Made by a program: the position numbers and the translations under genes. The notes beneath the pieces are model-generated. The model saw only the letters and a program-made list of their open reading frames with translations. It was not told the origin of the DNA and ran no database searches. Shown here one piece after another: positions 9,089 through 16,327 of a stretch of 64,000 bases of DNA (its first letter is position 1; every line of letters starts with the position of its first letter). Location: positions 3,328,501 to 3,392,500 of the forward strand of contig NZ_RBXL01000001.1 in the NCBI RefSeq assembly GCF_003634315.1, written 5' to 3'. The DNA is from Thiocapsa rosea (GTDB taxonomy: Bacteria > Pseudomonadota > Gammaproteobacteria > Chromatiales > Chromatiaceae).

Positions 9089-10960
9089 ATGACGCTTGCG
9101 GCTTTTGTGCTGCTCGTCGCCGGTGTCTTGGGTTCTGCCTGGCTGGTGGCGACTCGACTGGCGTTTCTCGCGCCATATCGCGCGGGCTGGGTGATGTACC
9201 TTGCGAATCTGACTTGGGAGCTGTTGGAGAAGCGTACCCATGTCCGGCGCGCGTGGCTGGAGCTGGCCGGGGCCGGTACGAGCCTGGTGCTCTTGGGGCT
9301 CGGCGGGGTCGGGGCGGTAGGGCTCGCGGTCGCGGCGCTGCTTTTTCTGGGTCTCGAGCTGGTCGCCCGTGCTCGGGAACGGGGCGTGCTGACCGGATTG
9401 CCCGCACGGCTGGACCTGCAGGGTTTGCGCAGCCCCGCTTCGCCCGGGGTCACACGCTTTCCGGCGCCCTCCGTCCATCCCGACCTGACCCTGACCTTGG
9501 AGGCGCCGTTCGTCGAGCGTGATCCCGCGTATCGGCTGGGTCTGTTGCCCTTGGGCGTGCCCTTCGAGATCGAGCTGATCATCGGCAACCATACGTTGGT
9601 GCCGACTCAGTGGTCGGTGAGGGCAGAGCTGGTTGTGCCCTCGGGTTTTGGCCTGGGTGATGCGGCGGTGCGGACCCTGCCGCCTTTGTCTGCGGGCGCT
9701 GCGGCGCGGTTGACCTGGGTGGTGACACCGGTCGAGGTGACGGGTGCCGGAACAGCGGAGCTGAAGGTGTCCTGGGACGGGGAGCAGCGGTCGATCCGGA
9801 TCGCACACGAGGGTGCGCGCGCGATCGACTCGGCCGAGATCAGGTCCGTGGTCGTTCGGCGCTATCCGGGGGCCCGCCGAGCCGCTTTTGCGTGGCGGGG
9901 CGACATGGATCTCTACGACACCTCGTCCTTTCAGTCGATCGAGGGTCTGGAGGTTGCCTTGGCGTTGGGCGCACGCTACGGGATCGCTCAAACCCTCTTT
10001 ATGTCGACCCGGCTGACGCTCGATGAGACGGCGGCACGGGAGTGGGCGGCCCATTACGGCGTGGACCGCGGGGCGGACGAGATCCCGCGGTTCATCGCCT
10101 GGATGCGGGAGCATGTGGAGCTGCGTCACGCCAGCCCCTACCCGGTCGAGTCCGAGCGGCCCTATGTGATGGAGCTCGGCAATCACGGGCATCTGCACTA
10201 CGACACCGACACCGCGGGGGCGCCCGGCAACGGATGGAAGGCCGGTGCGCGGCCGGGCGAGGGCGACTATCCCTGGCTCGGCGAGGATAAGGGGTCGTTC
10301 GGCGATCAGCGCGACAACATCCTGGAGGCCGAGCGTTGGTTCCGGCGTTGTTTGGATTTCGTGCCGAGATCCTGGGCGAAGCCGGGACGGGGCAACGATT
10401 CCTACACGCCCGCGGCGGTCGAGGCCGCCGGTTGCGAGGTCGCCTCGGGATCGGACATCCGTCCGAGCGACAACGCCCTGCGCCAGCCGCCGCCTCATCA
10501 TCCTGCGGAGACGCGCCTGGTGGAGCTGACCGCGCGTTATCCCGGGGATCCGCAGCATATCCATCACTTCGACATGCTGAGGTTCTGGCTGCACCGTGCG
10601 CACCGGCTGGGGATCCCGATGGTCCTCATGTGTCATCAGCATCTGCGTCAGTTCGACGGCACCGCCTGCGCGCGATTGACGGAGGCGCTTCTGCGGCATG
10701 CCTTGGGCGGGTTTCGGGGCGATCTGTATCTGGATACGGTCTACGGGATCGGTGTCTATTGGCGGGACGTGCTGAGTCCATCGAGCGCGGTGGTCCGGGT
10801 CACGCATGAGGCTGGTCGGGTGACCCTGACCAACGGCAGCGAGCGCGATTTGGTCCGGGTGCCGGTCGACATCCAGCTCGCCGACGGCGGCCGGATCACG
10901 CGCTTGGTGTCGGTGGCCTCGGGGGAGAGGGTGGTTGTGGGGGTTGCGGTAGGGCTGTAG
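9089..10960 (+). CDS. Membrane-anchored polysaccharide deacetylase-like protein (paralogue of 4379-6235)
   Basis: 623 aa from the ATG at 9089 (MTLAAFVLLVAGVLG), chosen over the TTG at 9059 because the latter lies next to a REP. Hydrophobic N-terminus with two or three membrane segments (about 1-100), a beta-rich middle (about 130-250) and a NodB-like end: FAWRGDMDLYDTSS (about 267), GNHGHLHYDTDT (about 364), CHQHLRQFDG (about 514). Acidic and histidine positions match the paralogue at 4379. The TAG stop lies inside a REP palindrome (10957-10982). Likely a membrane-bound carbohydrate-modifying enzyme; catalytic activity unproven. Confidence 0.65.
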   Translation: MTLAAFVLLVAGVLGSAWLVATRLAFLAPYRAGWVMYLANLTWELLEKRTHVRRAWLELAGAGTSLVLLGLGGVGAVGLAVAALLFLGLELVARARERGVLTGLPARLDLQGLRSPASPGVTRFPAPSVHPDLTLTLEAPFVERDPAYRLGLLPLGVPFEIELIIGNHTLVPTQWSVRAELVVPSGFGLGDAAVRTLPPLSAGAAARLTWVVTPVEVTGAGTAELKVSWDGEQRSIRIAHEGARAIDSAEIRSVVVRRYPGARRAAFAWRGDMDLYDTSSFQSIEGLEVALALGARYGIAQTLFMSTRLTLDETAAREWAAHYGVDRGADEIPRFIAWMREHVELRHASPYPVESERPYVMELGNHGHLHYDTDTAGAPGNGWKAGARPGEGDYPWLGEDKGSFGDQRDNILEAERWFRRCLDFVPRSWAKPGRGNDSYTPAAVEAAGCEVASGSDIRPSDNALRQPPPHHPAETRLVELTARYPGDPQHIHHFDMLRFWLHRAHRLGIPMVLMCHQHLRQFDGTACARLTEALLRHALGGFRGDLYLDTVYGIGVYWRDVLSPSSAVVRVTHEAGRVTLTNGSERDLVRVPVDIQLADGGRITRLVSVASGERVVVGVAVGL

Positions 10961-10982
10961 GGGCGACTTAAGTCGCCCCTAC
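10957..10982. repeat. REP palindrome (CGACTTAAGTCG core), overlaps a stop codon
   Basis: Perfect 26-bp palindrome with arms GTAGGGGCGACTT / AAGTCGCCCCTAC. Bases 10958-10960 are the TAG stop of the upstream gene. The same 26-mer occurs at 14231, 15645 and 16267 and within 18347-18396; a partial copy is at 12746-12767. Confidence 0.9.
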
Positions 10983-11036
10983 CCCGGCGATTCGTATTCT
11001 TTGGGGTTGGAGCCGGTGCGAGGGGAGTTGGGATCC

Positions 11037-11912
11037 ATGCCTGTCGTTTTGTCTGTCGACGTGGAGGATTGGGCGCAGTCCACGCTCGGTACCGACCTGC
11101 CGCTCTATCCGCGTGCGGGTCGCAACACCGAGTATCTTTTGGATCTGATGGCGGAGCAGGGACGGCAGATGACCTGTTTCGTCCTCGGGCGATTTGCCGA
11201 GATGTTTCCGGATACGGTGCGGCGGATCGCGCGCGAGGGCCATGAGGTCGCCTCGCACGGGTTCGGCCATATCAACATCTACAAGCAAACGCCGGACGCG
11301 TTCCGCGAGGATGTCCGTCGCTCCAAGGCGCAGTTGGAGGACCTGATCGGGCAGGCGGTCTTGGGCTATCGGGGACCGAACTTTTCGCTCGGGCCGGCGG
11401 GCGACTGGCCGCTCGAGATCCTGGCCGCGGAGGGCTTCGTCTATGACTCGAGCATCTTTCCGTCGCCGACCTATCGGCATGGACGGGCGCATTGGCCGGC
11501 GCATCCGGTGCGTGTGACCTTGCCCTCGGGCCGCCGTTTGGTGGAGCTTCCGGCGGCGACGCTGAGGCTCTTCGGGCGTGTCTTGCCGGTGTCGGGCGGG
11601 GGTTATCATCGTCTCCTGCCCTGGCCGTTGATCCGTTGGAGCGTCGCTCGCTCGCTGGCTGCGAATCGGGTCTTCACGCTGTACTGCCACCCCTACGAGT
11701 TCGACCCGGACGAGTTTGACCATCTGCCGGCAGAGCTTGGGTTGTCTTGGAAGATCCGGCTGCATCAGGGTCTCGGGCGGCGGGGGTTCGAATCCAAGTT
11801 TCGGAAGTTGATGGCATCCTTCGAGACCACGACGGCGCGGGCGTTGATCGAGCGCGAGCTTTGGCCCGAGCACGTCCTTGGCGCGGCCGAATCCTCGTCT
11901 GCCGCCGGCTAG
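11037..11912 (+). CDS. Polysaccharide deacetylase (PEP-CTERM/XrtA-locus type)
   Basis: 291-aa NodB-fold deacetylase starting at the ATG 11037, preceded by GAGGGGAG. The key motifs are intact: SVDVEDW (residues 6-12, catalytic and metal Asp), EVASHGFGHINIY (about 70-82, metal histidines), LGYRGPNFSLG (about 109) and YCHPYEFDP (about 217). This layout matches the deacetylase subfamily of exosortase/EPS loci. It probably removes N-acetyl groups from the glycan. It ends just before the DUF218 gene (start 11924), likely cotranscribed. Confidence 0.85.
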   Translation: MPVVLSVDVEDWAQSTLGTDLPLYPRAGRNTEYLLDLMAEQGRQMTCFVLGRFAEMFPDTVRRIAREGHEVASHGFGHINIYKQTPDAFREDVRRSKAQLEDLIGQAVLGYRGPNFSLGPAGDWPLEILAAEGFVYDSSIFPSPTYRHGRAHWPAHPVRVTLPSGRRLVELPAATLRLFGRVLPVSGGGYHRLLPWPLIRWSVARSLAANRVFTLYCHPYEFDPDEFDHLPAELGLSWKIRLHQGLGRRGFESKFRKLMASFETTTARALIERELWPEHVLGAAESSSAAG

Positions 11913-11923
11913 GCCTGCCCGAC

Positions 11924-12712
11924 ATGGAGAGTCTCCTGGCCCTCGTGAAGCCGCTGGTCTCCGCATTGGCGATGCCGATGACGATCGCCTCTGGTCTGGT
12001 CGTCCTCGGCCTGGTCTTTTGGCTTCTGGGGCGTCAACGTGCCGGGGTGCGCCTCATGATCGGGGCTGCGCTCATCGTGGCGCTGGCCGCTTGGTGGCCG
12101 GTGTCGGAGGGTCTATTGGGTCCGCTCGAGCGACGTTACCCGGCGCTGGTGGATCCGAGTGCGCCGGGCGATGTCGCGGCGATCGTGGTGCTCGGTGCAG
12201 GCTGGTGGCCGCGCGCCGATTGGCCGCTCAGCTCGCAGCTCAACGAGAACTCCGCGATCCGTCTGTTCGAAGGTGTGCGACTCGCACATGCTCTTCCCGA
12301 GGCCCGCTTGATCCTCAGCGGGGGAGGGGGCCGAGACGGACGTCCGCCGGTCGCGTCGGGCTATGCGCAGGCAGCGCGGGAGCTCGGCATTGCGGATGCG
12401 CGTATCCTGACCTTGGACAGCGCGCTCGACACGGCTCAAGAGGCGTATGCGGTCGACGCTGCCATCGGGCCCGGGCGGCGCATCCTGCTCGTCACCTCGG
12501 CGGCCCACATGCCCCGGGCCATGCGGCACTTCGAGCGGGTGGGATTGGCGCCCATCGCGGCGCCGACTCAGCACCTGACCGGCAGATACGAGAAGCGGAC
12601 CCTGCTGAGCTGGCTACCGAGTTCGGGAAATCTGCGCAAGACCGAGCGCGCCTTGCATGAGTATCTGGGTCTGTTGGCCTTGGAGCTCGACCATCGCGGA
12701 GTTCGGCCTTGA
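11924..12712 (+). CDS. DUF218 / YdcF-family membrane protein
   Basis: 262 aa with two N-terminal transmembrane segments (about residues 15-35 and 40-62) and a soluble DUF218 domain. The domain carries IVVLGAGWWPRADWP (about 87), LILSGGGGRDGRPP (about 128) and VTSAAHMPRAMRHF (about 191-204). It belongs to the ElyC/SanA/YdcF superfamily, implicated in envelope and polysaccharide biogenesis; the reaction is unknown. ATG 11924 follows the deacetylase stop by 11 bases. Confidence 0.8.
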   Translation: MESLLALVKPLVSALAMPMTIASGLVVLGLVFWLLGRQRAGVRLMIGAALIVALAAWWPVSEGLLGPLERRYPALVDPSAPGDVAAIVVLGAGWWPRADWPLSSQLNENSAIRLFEGVRLAHALPEARLILSGGGGRDGRPPVASGYAQAARELGIADARILTLDSALDTAQEAYAVDAAIGPGRRILLVTSAAHMPRAMRHFERVGLAPIAAPTQHLTGRYEKRTLLSWLPSSGNLRKTERALHEYLGLLALELDHRGVRP

Positions 12713-12745
12713 GCGTCGGCTTGTTTCCGGAAGCGAAGCCGCCGT

Positions 12746-12767
12746 GTAGGGGCGACTTAAGTCGCCC
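12746..12767. repeat. Partial REP palindrome
   Basis: GTAGGGGCGACTTAAGTCGCCC, lacking the outer right arm of the full 26-mer; lies between the DUF218 and aminotransferase genes. Confidence 0.8.
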
Positions 12768-12914
12768 ATTGCGGCTTTGGACACCCGAGTCGTGGGCGGC
12801 CGATGCGACCCATGCATGTCGAGGCAGCGGACCTGTGATCCGTCAGGCCCCCTCGGATTCGAGCGGCGAGCCCTGCTTCTGTCAACCCAGCGACCACGAC
12901 CACGTGCGGGATCG

Positions 12915-14234
12915 ATGATGGCTAAGTCTTCAAAAACCTTCGATGCCCTGATCGCGGGTGTTCGTGCCATTTATGGCGAGGGCAGCGTCCCTCTGCATCG
13001 TCCGGTGTTCGAGGGCAACGAACGCCAGTATCTGGTCGACTGCATCGACTCCAACTTTGTCTCCTCGGTGGGGGCGAAGGTCACCGAGTTCGAGGAGCGG
13101 ATCGCTGATTTCACCAGGGCTGGCTATGCGGTGGCCACGGTCAACGGTACGGCGGCGCTGCATATGGCGCTCGAGCTCGCGGGTGTCGGTCGCGATGATG
13201 AGGTCATCACCCAGGCACTGACCTTTGTGGCGACCTGCAACGCGGCGCGCTGTGCGGGGGCTTGGCCGGTATTTGTGGATGTAGACCGCGACACGCTGGG
13301 TCTGAGTCCGACGGCGTTGCGGGCATTTTTCGAGCGGCATGCCGAGCGGCGAGCGGGTGTTGTGTTCAACCGATCCAGCGGTCGACGACTGGCGGCCTGT
13401 GTGCCGATGCATACCTTCGGTCATCCGTGCCGGATCGGCGAGATCGTTGCGATTTGCGATGAGTGGGGAATCCCCGTGGTGGAGGATGCGGCCGAGTCGC
13501 TCGGGAGTTTTATTGATTTGTTGCCGGAAGAGGTAGGGGCGGCTTCAGCCGCCCCTACACCCGTTGATCGGGGCGGGTTGGCGGCTAAAGCCGCCCCTAC
13601 CGCCGATTGGAACGGGTTGGCGGCTGAAGCCGCCGCTACAGTTGGTTCGAGGTGGCGGCATACGGGTACGTTAGGGCGGTTGGGGACGTTGAGCTTCAAC
13701 GGGAACAAGATCATCACGACGGGTGGCGGGGGGATGATCGTCACCGATGACGCCGAGTTGGCGGCGCGGGCGAAACACCTGACGACAACCGCGAAGGTCC
13801 CGCACCCCTTCGAGTTCGTTCACGACCAAACCGGCTACAACTATCGGATGCCGAATCTCAACGCGGCCTTGGGCTGTGCGCAGATGGAGCGCTTGCCCGA
13901 GATGTTGGCGATCAAGGCCGAGATCGCGCGGCGTTATGCGGCCGTGTGCGCCGAGATCGGTATTTGCTTCTTGGCGGCGCCCGCGGGGACGCGTTCCAAT
14001 CACTGGCTCAATGCGATCCTGTTGAGTTCGGCGGCGGAGCGGGATGCGTTTTTGGAGTACACCAACGCTCAGGGCGTGATGACCCGGCCCATTTGGCGTT
14101 TGATGAGCCGTCTGGCGATGTATGCCGACTGTCAGCATGACGGTCTTGAGAACTCGCTCTGGTTGGAGGAGCGGGTGGTAAACCTGCCATCGAGCGTGCC
14201 GGAAGGGTGGATGGGCGATTTCGCGGCGGTGTAG
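12915..14234 (+). CDS. LegC-type PLP aminotransferase with in-frame REP-derived insertion
   Basis: 439-aa DegT/DnrJ/EryC1 aminotransferase, closest by eye to LegC, which makes 4-amino sugars from UDP-4-keto-6-deoxy-GlcNAc. Family signatures: FVSSVGAKVTEFEE (about 43), NGTAALHMALELAG (about 77), VVEDAAESLGSF (about 189) and FNGNKIITTGGGGM (about 262), whose lysine should bind PLP. Between SLGSF and HTGTLGRLG, where LegC proteins have only a few residues, there are about 40 extra residues. They are encoded by three REP copies (13533-13640) that keep the frame. Start at 12915 or 12918, since homologues begin just before FDALIAG. The stop lies in another REP. Works with the LegB-type dehydratase at 16328; activity with the insert is uncertain. 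Confidence 0.85.
   Translation: MMAKSSKTFDALIAGVRAIYGEGSVPLHRPVFEGNERQYLVDCIDSNFVSSVGAKVTEFEERIADFTRAGYAVATVNGTAALHMALELAGVGRDDEVITQALTFVATCNAARCAGAWPVFVDVDRDTLGLSPTALRAFFERHAERRAGVVFNRSSGRRLAACVPMHTFGHPCRIGEIVAICDEWGIPVVEDAAESLGSFIDLLPEEVGAASAAPTPVDRGGLAAKAAPTADWNGLAAEAAATVGSRWRHTGTLGRLGTLSFNGNKIITTGGGGMIVTDDAELAARAKHLTTTAKVPHPFEFVHDQTGYNYRMPNLNAALGCAQMERLPEMLAIKAEIARRYAAVCAEIGICFLAAPAGTRSNHWLNAILLSSAAERDAFLEYTNAQGVMTRPIWRLMSRLAMYADCQHDGLENSLWLEERVVNLPSSVPEGWMGDFAAV
13533..13640. repeat. Three REP copies inside the aminotransferase gene
   Basis: Copies at 13533-13558, about 13581-13600 and about 13618-13640 of the GGCTTCAGCC / GGCTGAAGCC type. They encode Ala-rich peptides (GAASAAPT, GGLAAKAAPT, NGLAAEAAAT) without interrupting the frame. 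Confidence 0.9.
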
Positions 14235-14275
14235 GGGCGACTTAAGTCGCCCCTACACCGCCCCTACACCGCTAC
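14231..14275. repeat. REP palindrome with partial right-arm duplication
   Basis: Perfect 26-bp palindrome 14231-14256, followed by an extra CCGCCCCTACACCG arm. Bases 14232-14234 are the stop codon of the aminotransferase. Confidence 0.9.
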
Positions 14276-14290
14276 CCTGGATTCGCCATA

Positions 14291-14316
14291 GGTCGGGTTA
14301 GCGCAGCGTAACCCGA
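14291..14316. repeat. Second type of palindromic repeat (GTCGGGTTA / TAACCCGAC)
   Basis: GTCGGGTTAGCG and CGTAACCCGAC form an interrupted palindrome near 14291-14316. It is unlike the other REPs here, and similar hairpins are common between genes of gammaproteobacteria. Possible terminator or separate REP family. Confidence 0.55.
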
Positions 14317-14325
14317 CATCCCGGC

Positions 14326-14460
14326 TCAATCCGCAGCCTTTACCGGATCGAGCCGCTGCTCGATGACGATTTCTTCAGGCAGGTTGAGGTATCGACCGAT
14401 CTGGGAACGATCGTTCGGCCTAACGGTGCTGGCCTCTGTCCGGATGTCCTCTACTCGCAT
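14326..14460 (-). CDS. Small ORF, 44 aa, possibly a gene remnant
   Basis: ATG at 14460 to TGA at 14326. It encodes MRVEDIRTEASTVRPNDRSQ and ends IEQRLDPVKAAD. Composition is protein-like rather than a frame shadow, and it lies on the same strand just downstream of the DUF433/DUF5615 pair. I do not recognise it; it could be the end of a decayed gene. Confidence 0.3.
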   Translation of the reverse strand: MRVEDIRTEASTVRPNDRSQIGRYLNLPEEIVIEQRLDPVKAAD

Positions 14461-14520
14461 GCATCAGGACGGCCGATCGTTGTCGAGCGGGAACGGCTTA
14501 TAGCGTGACCGAAGGCGCCA

Positions 14521-14898
14521 TCAATACTCAGGAATCGTATGAAGCACCAGATCTCCGCTGCGCTTCACTTCAAGCACCTGGTTCGTCAGATCCCCCTCGC
14601 ACTGATCTTCAACGAATCGAATCGCCTGCTGCAAACGTTCCCACTGCGTTTTCCGATCCAGACCGGCTTCACGGAACGCGATCACCCCGGGGTGCAACTC
14701 AACCCCTTGGGCAAGCTGGATGAAATCACCGACATTCACCGTCACAACAATCTGGCTGTTCGCATAGGCATGGCGCCAGACCTGAATGTCGGGCTTACCC
14801 TGAAGGCCCACGTAGACGGCCGCACTGGCTTCCAACCCCTGCTGGTTCGCCCAAGCGGCAAGCTGCGGTGAAAGATTCTCGTCGATCAGCAGCTTCAA
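14521..14898 (-). CDS. DUF5615 PIN-like toxin
   Basis: 125-aa protein starting MKLLIDENLSP, the DUF5615 (Mut7-C/PIN-like) pattern with the acidic pair D6/E7, then VTVNVGDF (about 52-59) with a further aspartate. DUF5615 proteins are predicted RNase toxins paired with DUF433 antitoxins, as here: its ATG overlaps the stop of the upstream DUF433 gene (ATGA at 14895-14898). Probably a small toxin-antitoxin operon inserted between the aminotransferase and the RAYT. Toxicity not proven. Confidence 0.8.
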   Translation of the reverse strand: MKLLIDENLSPQLAAWANQQGLEASAAVYVGLQGKPDIQVWRHAYANSQIVVTVNVGDFIQLAQGVELHPGVIAFREAGLDRKTQWERLQQAIRFVEDQCEGDLTNQVLEVKRSGDLVLHTIPEY

Positions 14899-15506
14899 GA
14901 CGCGGTCGCGGTCCGCCTGATCTTCAGCGGCCCCGGCGGTCGGCCGGGCGCCTGGCCCATGCGCGAGCGAAGCTCGGCGTAGCGCAGGGCTTTTTCGCTG
15001 AGCTGGGGGTAATCTTCAGCGATCTCGGGAAAGGGTACGCCCGTGCGAAACTGCTCGATGAGATGCACGACCGGCACGCGCGTGCCCTTGAACACCGGCT
15101 CACCGGAACAGACGTCGGATCGGCTTTCGATCAGGTCTTCTCCTCGCAGGACCGTTCGCAACGCGCTATGCGTGCTGCGCACGATATTGGTCAGGTCGAG
15201 CGTGATCGGCACGTCACCGGCACGCACCAGTTTCCGCCCCGTTCGACGCCAGCCGCCAACCTCACCGGCCCTGATCGTCAGGACCTTATAGAGCGCGCGC
15301 CTGTCCTCTGGGCTCAACACCAACCCCTCGCGCTCCAAGGTCCCCTTCAACTTGAAATAGAGCACCTCGCGAAACCGCAGACGGTGACGTTTGAGCCCAT
15401 CGGTTTGCGCAGGCATATGCAAGACGCGGGAAAACTCCTGGCGCATCAGCTTTGGGTCTTGCGCCGTAGCCGCTGCCGCGACACGGGTGTCAAATCTCAG
15501 AGACAT
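14895..15506 (-). CDS. DUF433 antitoxin-like protein
   Basis: 203 aa. The C-terminal third is a DUF433 helix-turn-helix domain: RSDVCSGEPVFKGTRVPV followed by LIEQFRTGVPFPEIAEDYP (about residues 128-168). The N-terminal about 120 residues look like a MerR/partner-binding extension seen in longer DUF433 antitoxins. It overlaps the DUF5615 gene by 4 bases. Expected to neutralise the toxin and to repress the operon; this follows from the family and is not shown here. Confidence 0.8.
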   Translation of the reverse strand: MSLRFDTRVAAAATAQDPKLMRQEFSRVLHMPAQTDGLKRHRLRFREVLYFKLKGTLEREGLVLSPEDRRALYKVLTIRAGEVGGWRRTGRKLVRAGDVPITLDLTNIVRSTHSALRTVLRGEDLIESRSDVCSGEPVFKGTRVPVVHLIEQFRTGVPFPEIAEDYPQLSEKALRYAELRSRMGQAPGRPPGPLKIRRTATAS

Positions 15507-15644
15507 CTGAACACCTTAAATAAGATTCACCGGGACGCGTAGTTTAACTCAAGAGGGGGAAACCGGGAACGTCCCACGGTAATCGCGATCGGCTGGGTCG
15601 GGGGGAATGTCGGTGATAATTTGGTGTTGGTTCGGTGTCGGGGT

Positions 15645-15715
15645 GTAGGGGCGACTTAAGTCGCCCCTACACCGCTCCTGCGGCTTGATTTCCGGGCGGC
15701 TGAAGTGGCCCCTAC
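15645..15715. repeat. REP copies upstream of the RAYT gene
   Basis: A perfect 26-bp palindrome at 15645-15670, then a degenerate GGCTGAAGTGG copy around 15692-15715. With the palindrome at 16251 they flank the RAYT gene on both sides, the usual arrangement for a RAYT and its REPs. Confidence 0.85.
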
Positions 15716-15772
15716 GGCTACAAGGCATGACGCCCGGCGCTGGACATCGTACGGATACGGTCGGGGATCGAT

Positions 15773-16249
15773 ATGTCTCGGGACGATTTGCTGAAGGGTC
15801 GGTTTTCGGAGCCTGGGCGTGCTTATCATGTGACGACGGTGATCGAGGGTCGTCGGCCTGTGTTTGCGGATTTGACCTTGGGTCGGATCTTGGTCGAGGA
15901 GATGCGGCTGCTGGACCGGGCGGGTGCGGTGCGGAGTTTGGCTTTCGTGGTGATGCCGGATCATTTGCATTGGCTGTTTGTGCTGGGTGACGGTGCGGAT
16001 CTGTCGTCGGTGATGCGGCGGTCGAAACGTCGCTCGGCGCGGCGTCTCGGCCAAGTCGGCGGGGTGGTGGCTCCGGTGTGGCAGCGTGGATTTTACGATC
16101 ATGCGGTGCGTCGGGAGGAGACGCTGCGGGATATCGGGCGGTATATCGTTGCGAATCCCTTGCGGCGTGGGTTGGTGCAGTCGGTCGGCGATTATGCGTT
16201 GTGGGATGCGGTATGGGTTGGCGGGGATGTGGGGGATATTTTGGTTTAG
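15773..16249 (+). CDS. REP-associated tyrosine transposase (RAYT, TnpA_REP)
   Basis: 158-aa single-copy transposase of the Y1/IS200-like HUH fold. It has SEPGRAYHVTTVIEGRRPVF at the N-terminus, the HUH metal motif in VVMPDHLHWLFVLG (about 59-72, H-L-H) and a candidate nucleophile tyrosine in WQRGFYDHAVRREE (about residue 108). The end NPLRRGLVQSVGDYALWDAV is typical of the family. It nicks and joins single-stranded REP DNA. Palindromes at 15645 and 16251-16308 bracket it. It probably spread the REPs seen throughout the polysaccharide locus. Confidence 0.9.
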   Translation: MSRDDLLKGRFSEPGRAYHVTTVIEGRRPVFADLTLGRILVEEMRLLDRAGAVRSLAFVVMPDHLHWLFVLGDGADLSSVMRRSKRRSARRLGQVGGVVAPVWQRGFYDHAVRREETLRDIGRYIVANPLRRGLVQSVGDYALWDAVWVGGDVGDILV

Positions 16250-16250
16250 G

Positions 16251-16308
16251 GCCGTGTCGGGGCGGTGTAGGGGCGACTTAAGTCGCCCCTACACCGCCCC
16301 GACACGGC
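16251..16308. repeat. 58-bp perfect palindrome directly after the RAYT gene
   Basis: The left arm begins GCCGTGTCGGGGCGGTGTAG and runs to ...GACTT at 16279; the right arm 16280-16308 is its exact reverse complement. It is an extended version of the 26-bp REP, two bases past the RAYT stop. Likely a RAYT recognition end and a strong transcriptional hairpin. Confidence 0.9.
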
Positions 16309-16327
16309 ATGCTAGAGGAGGGGCAGG

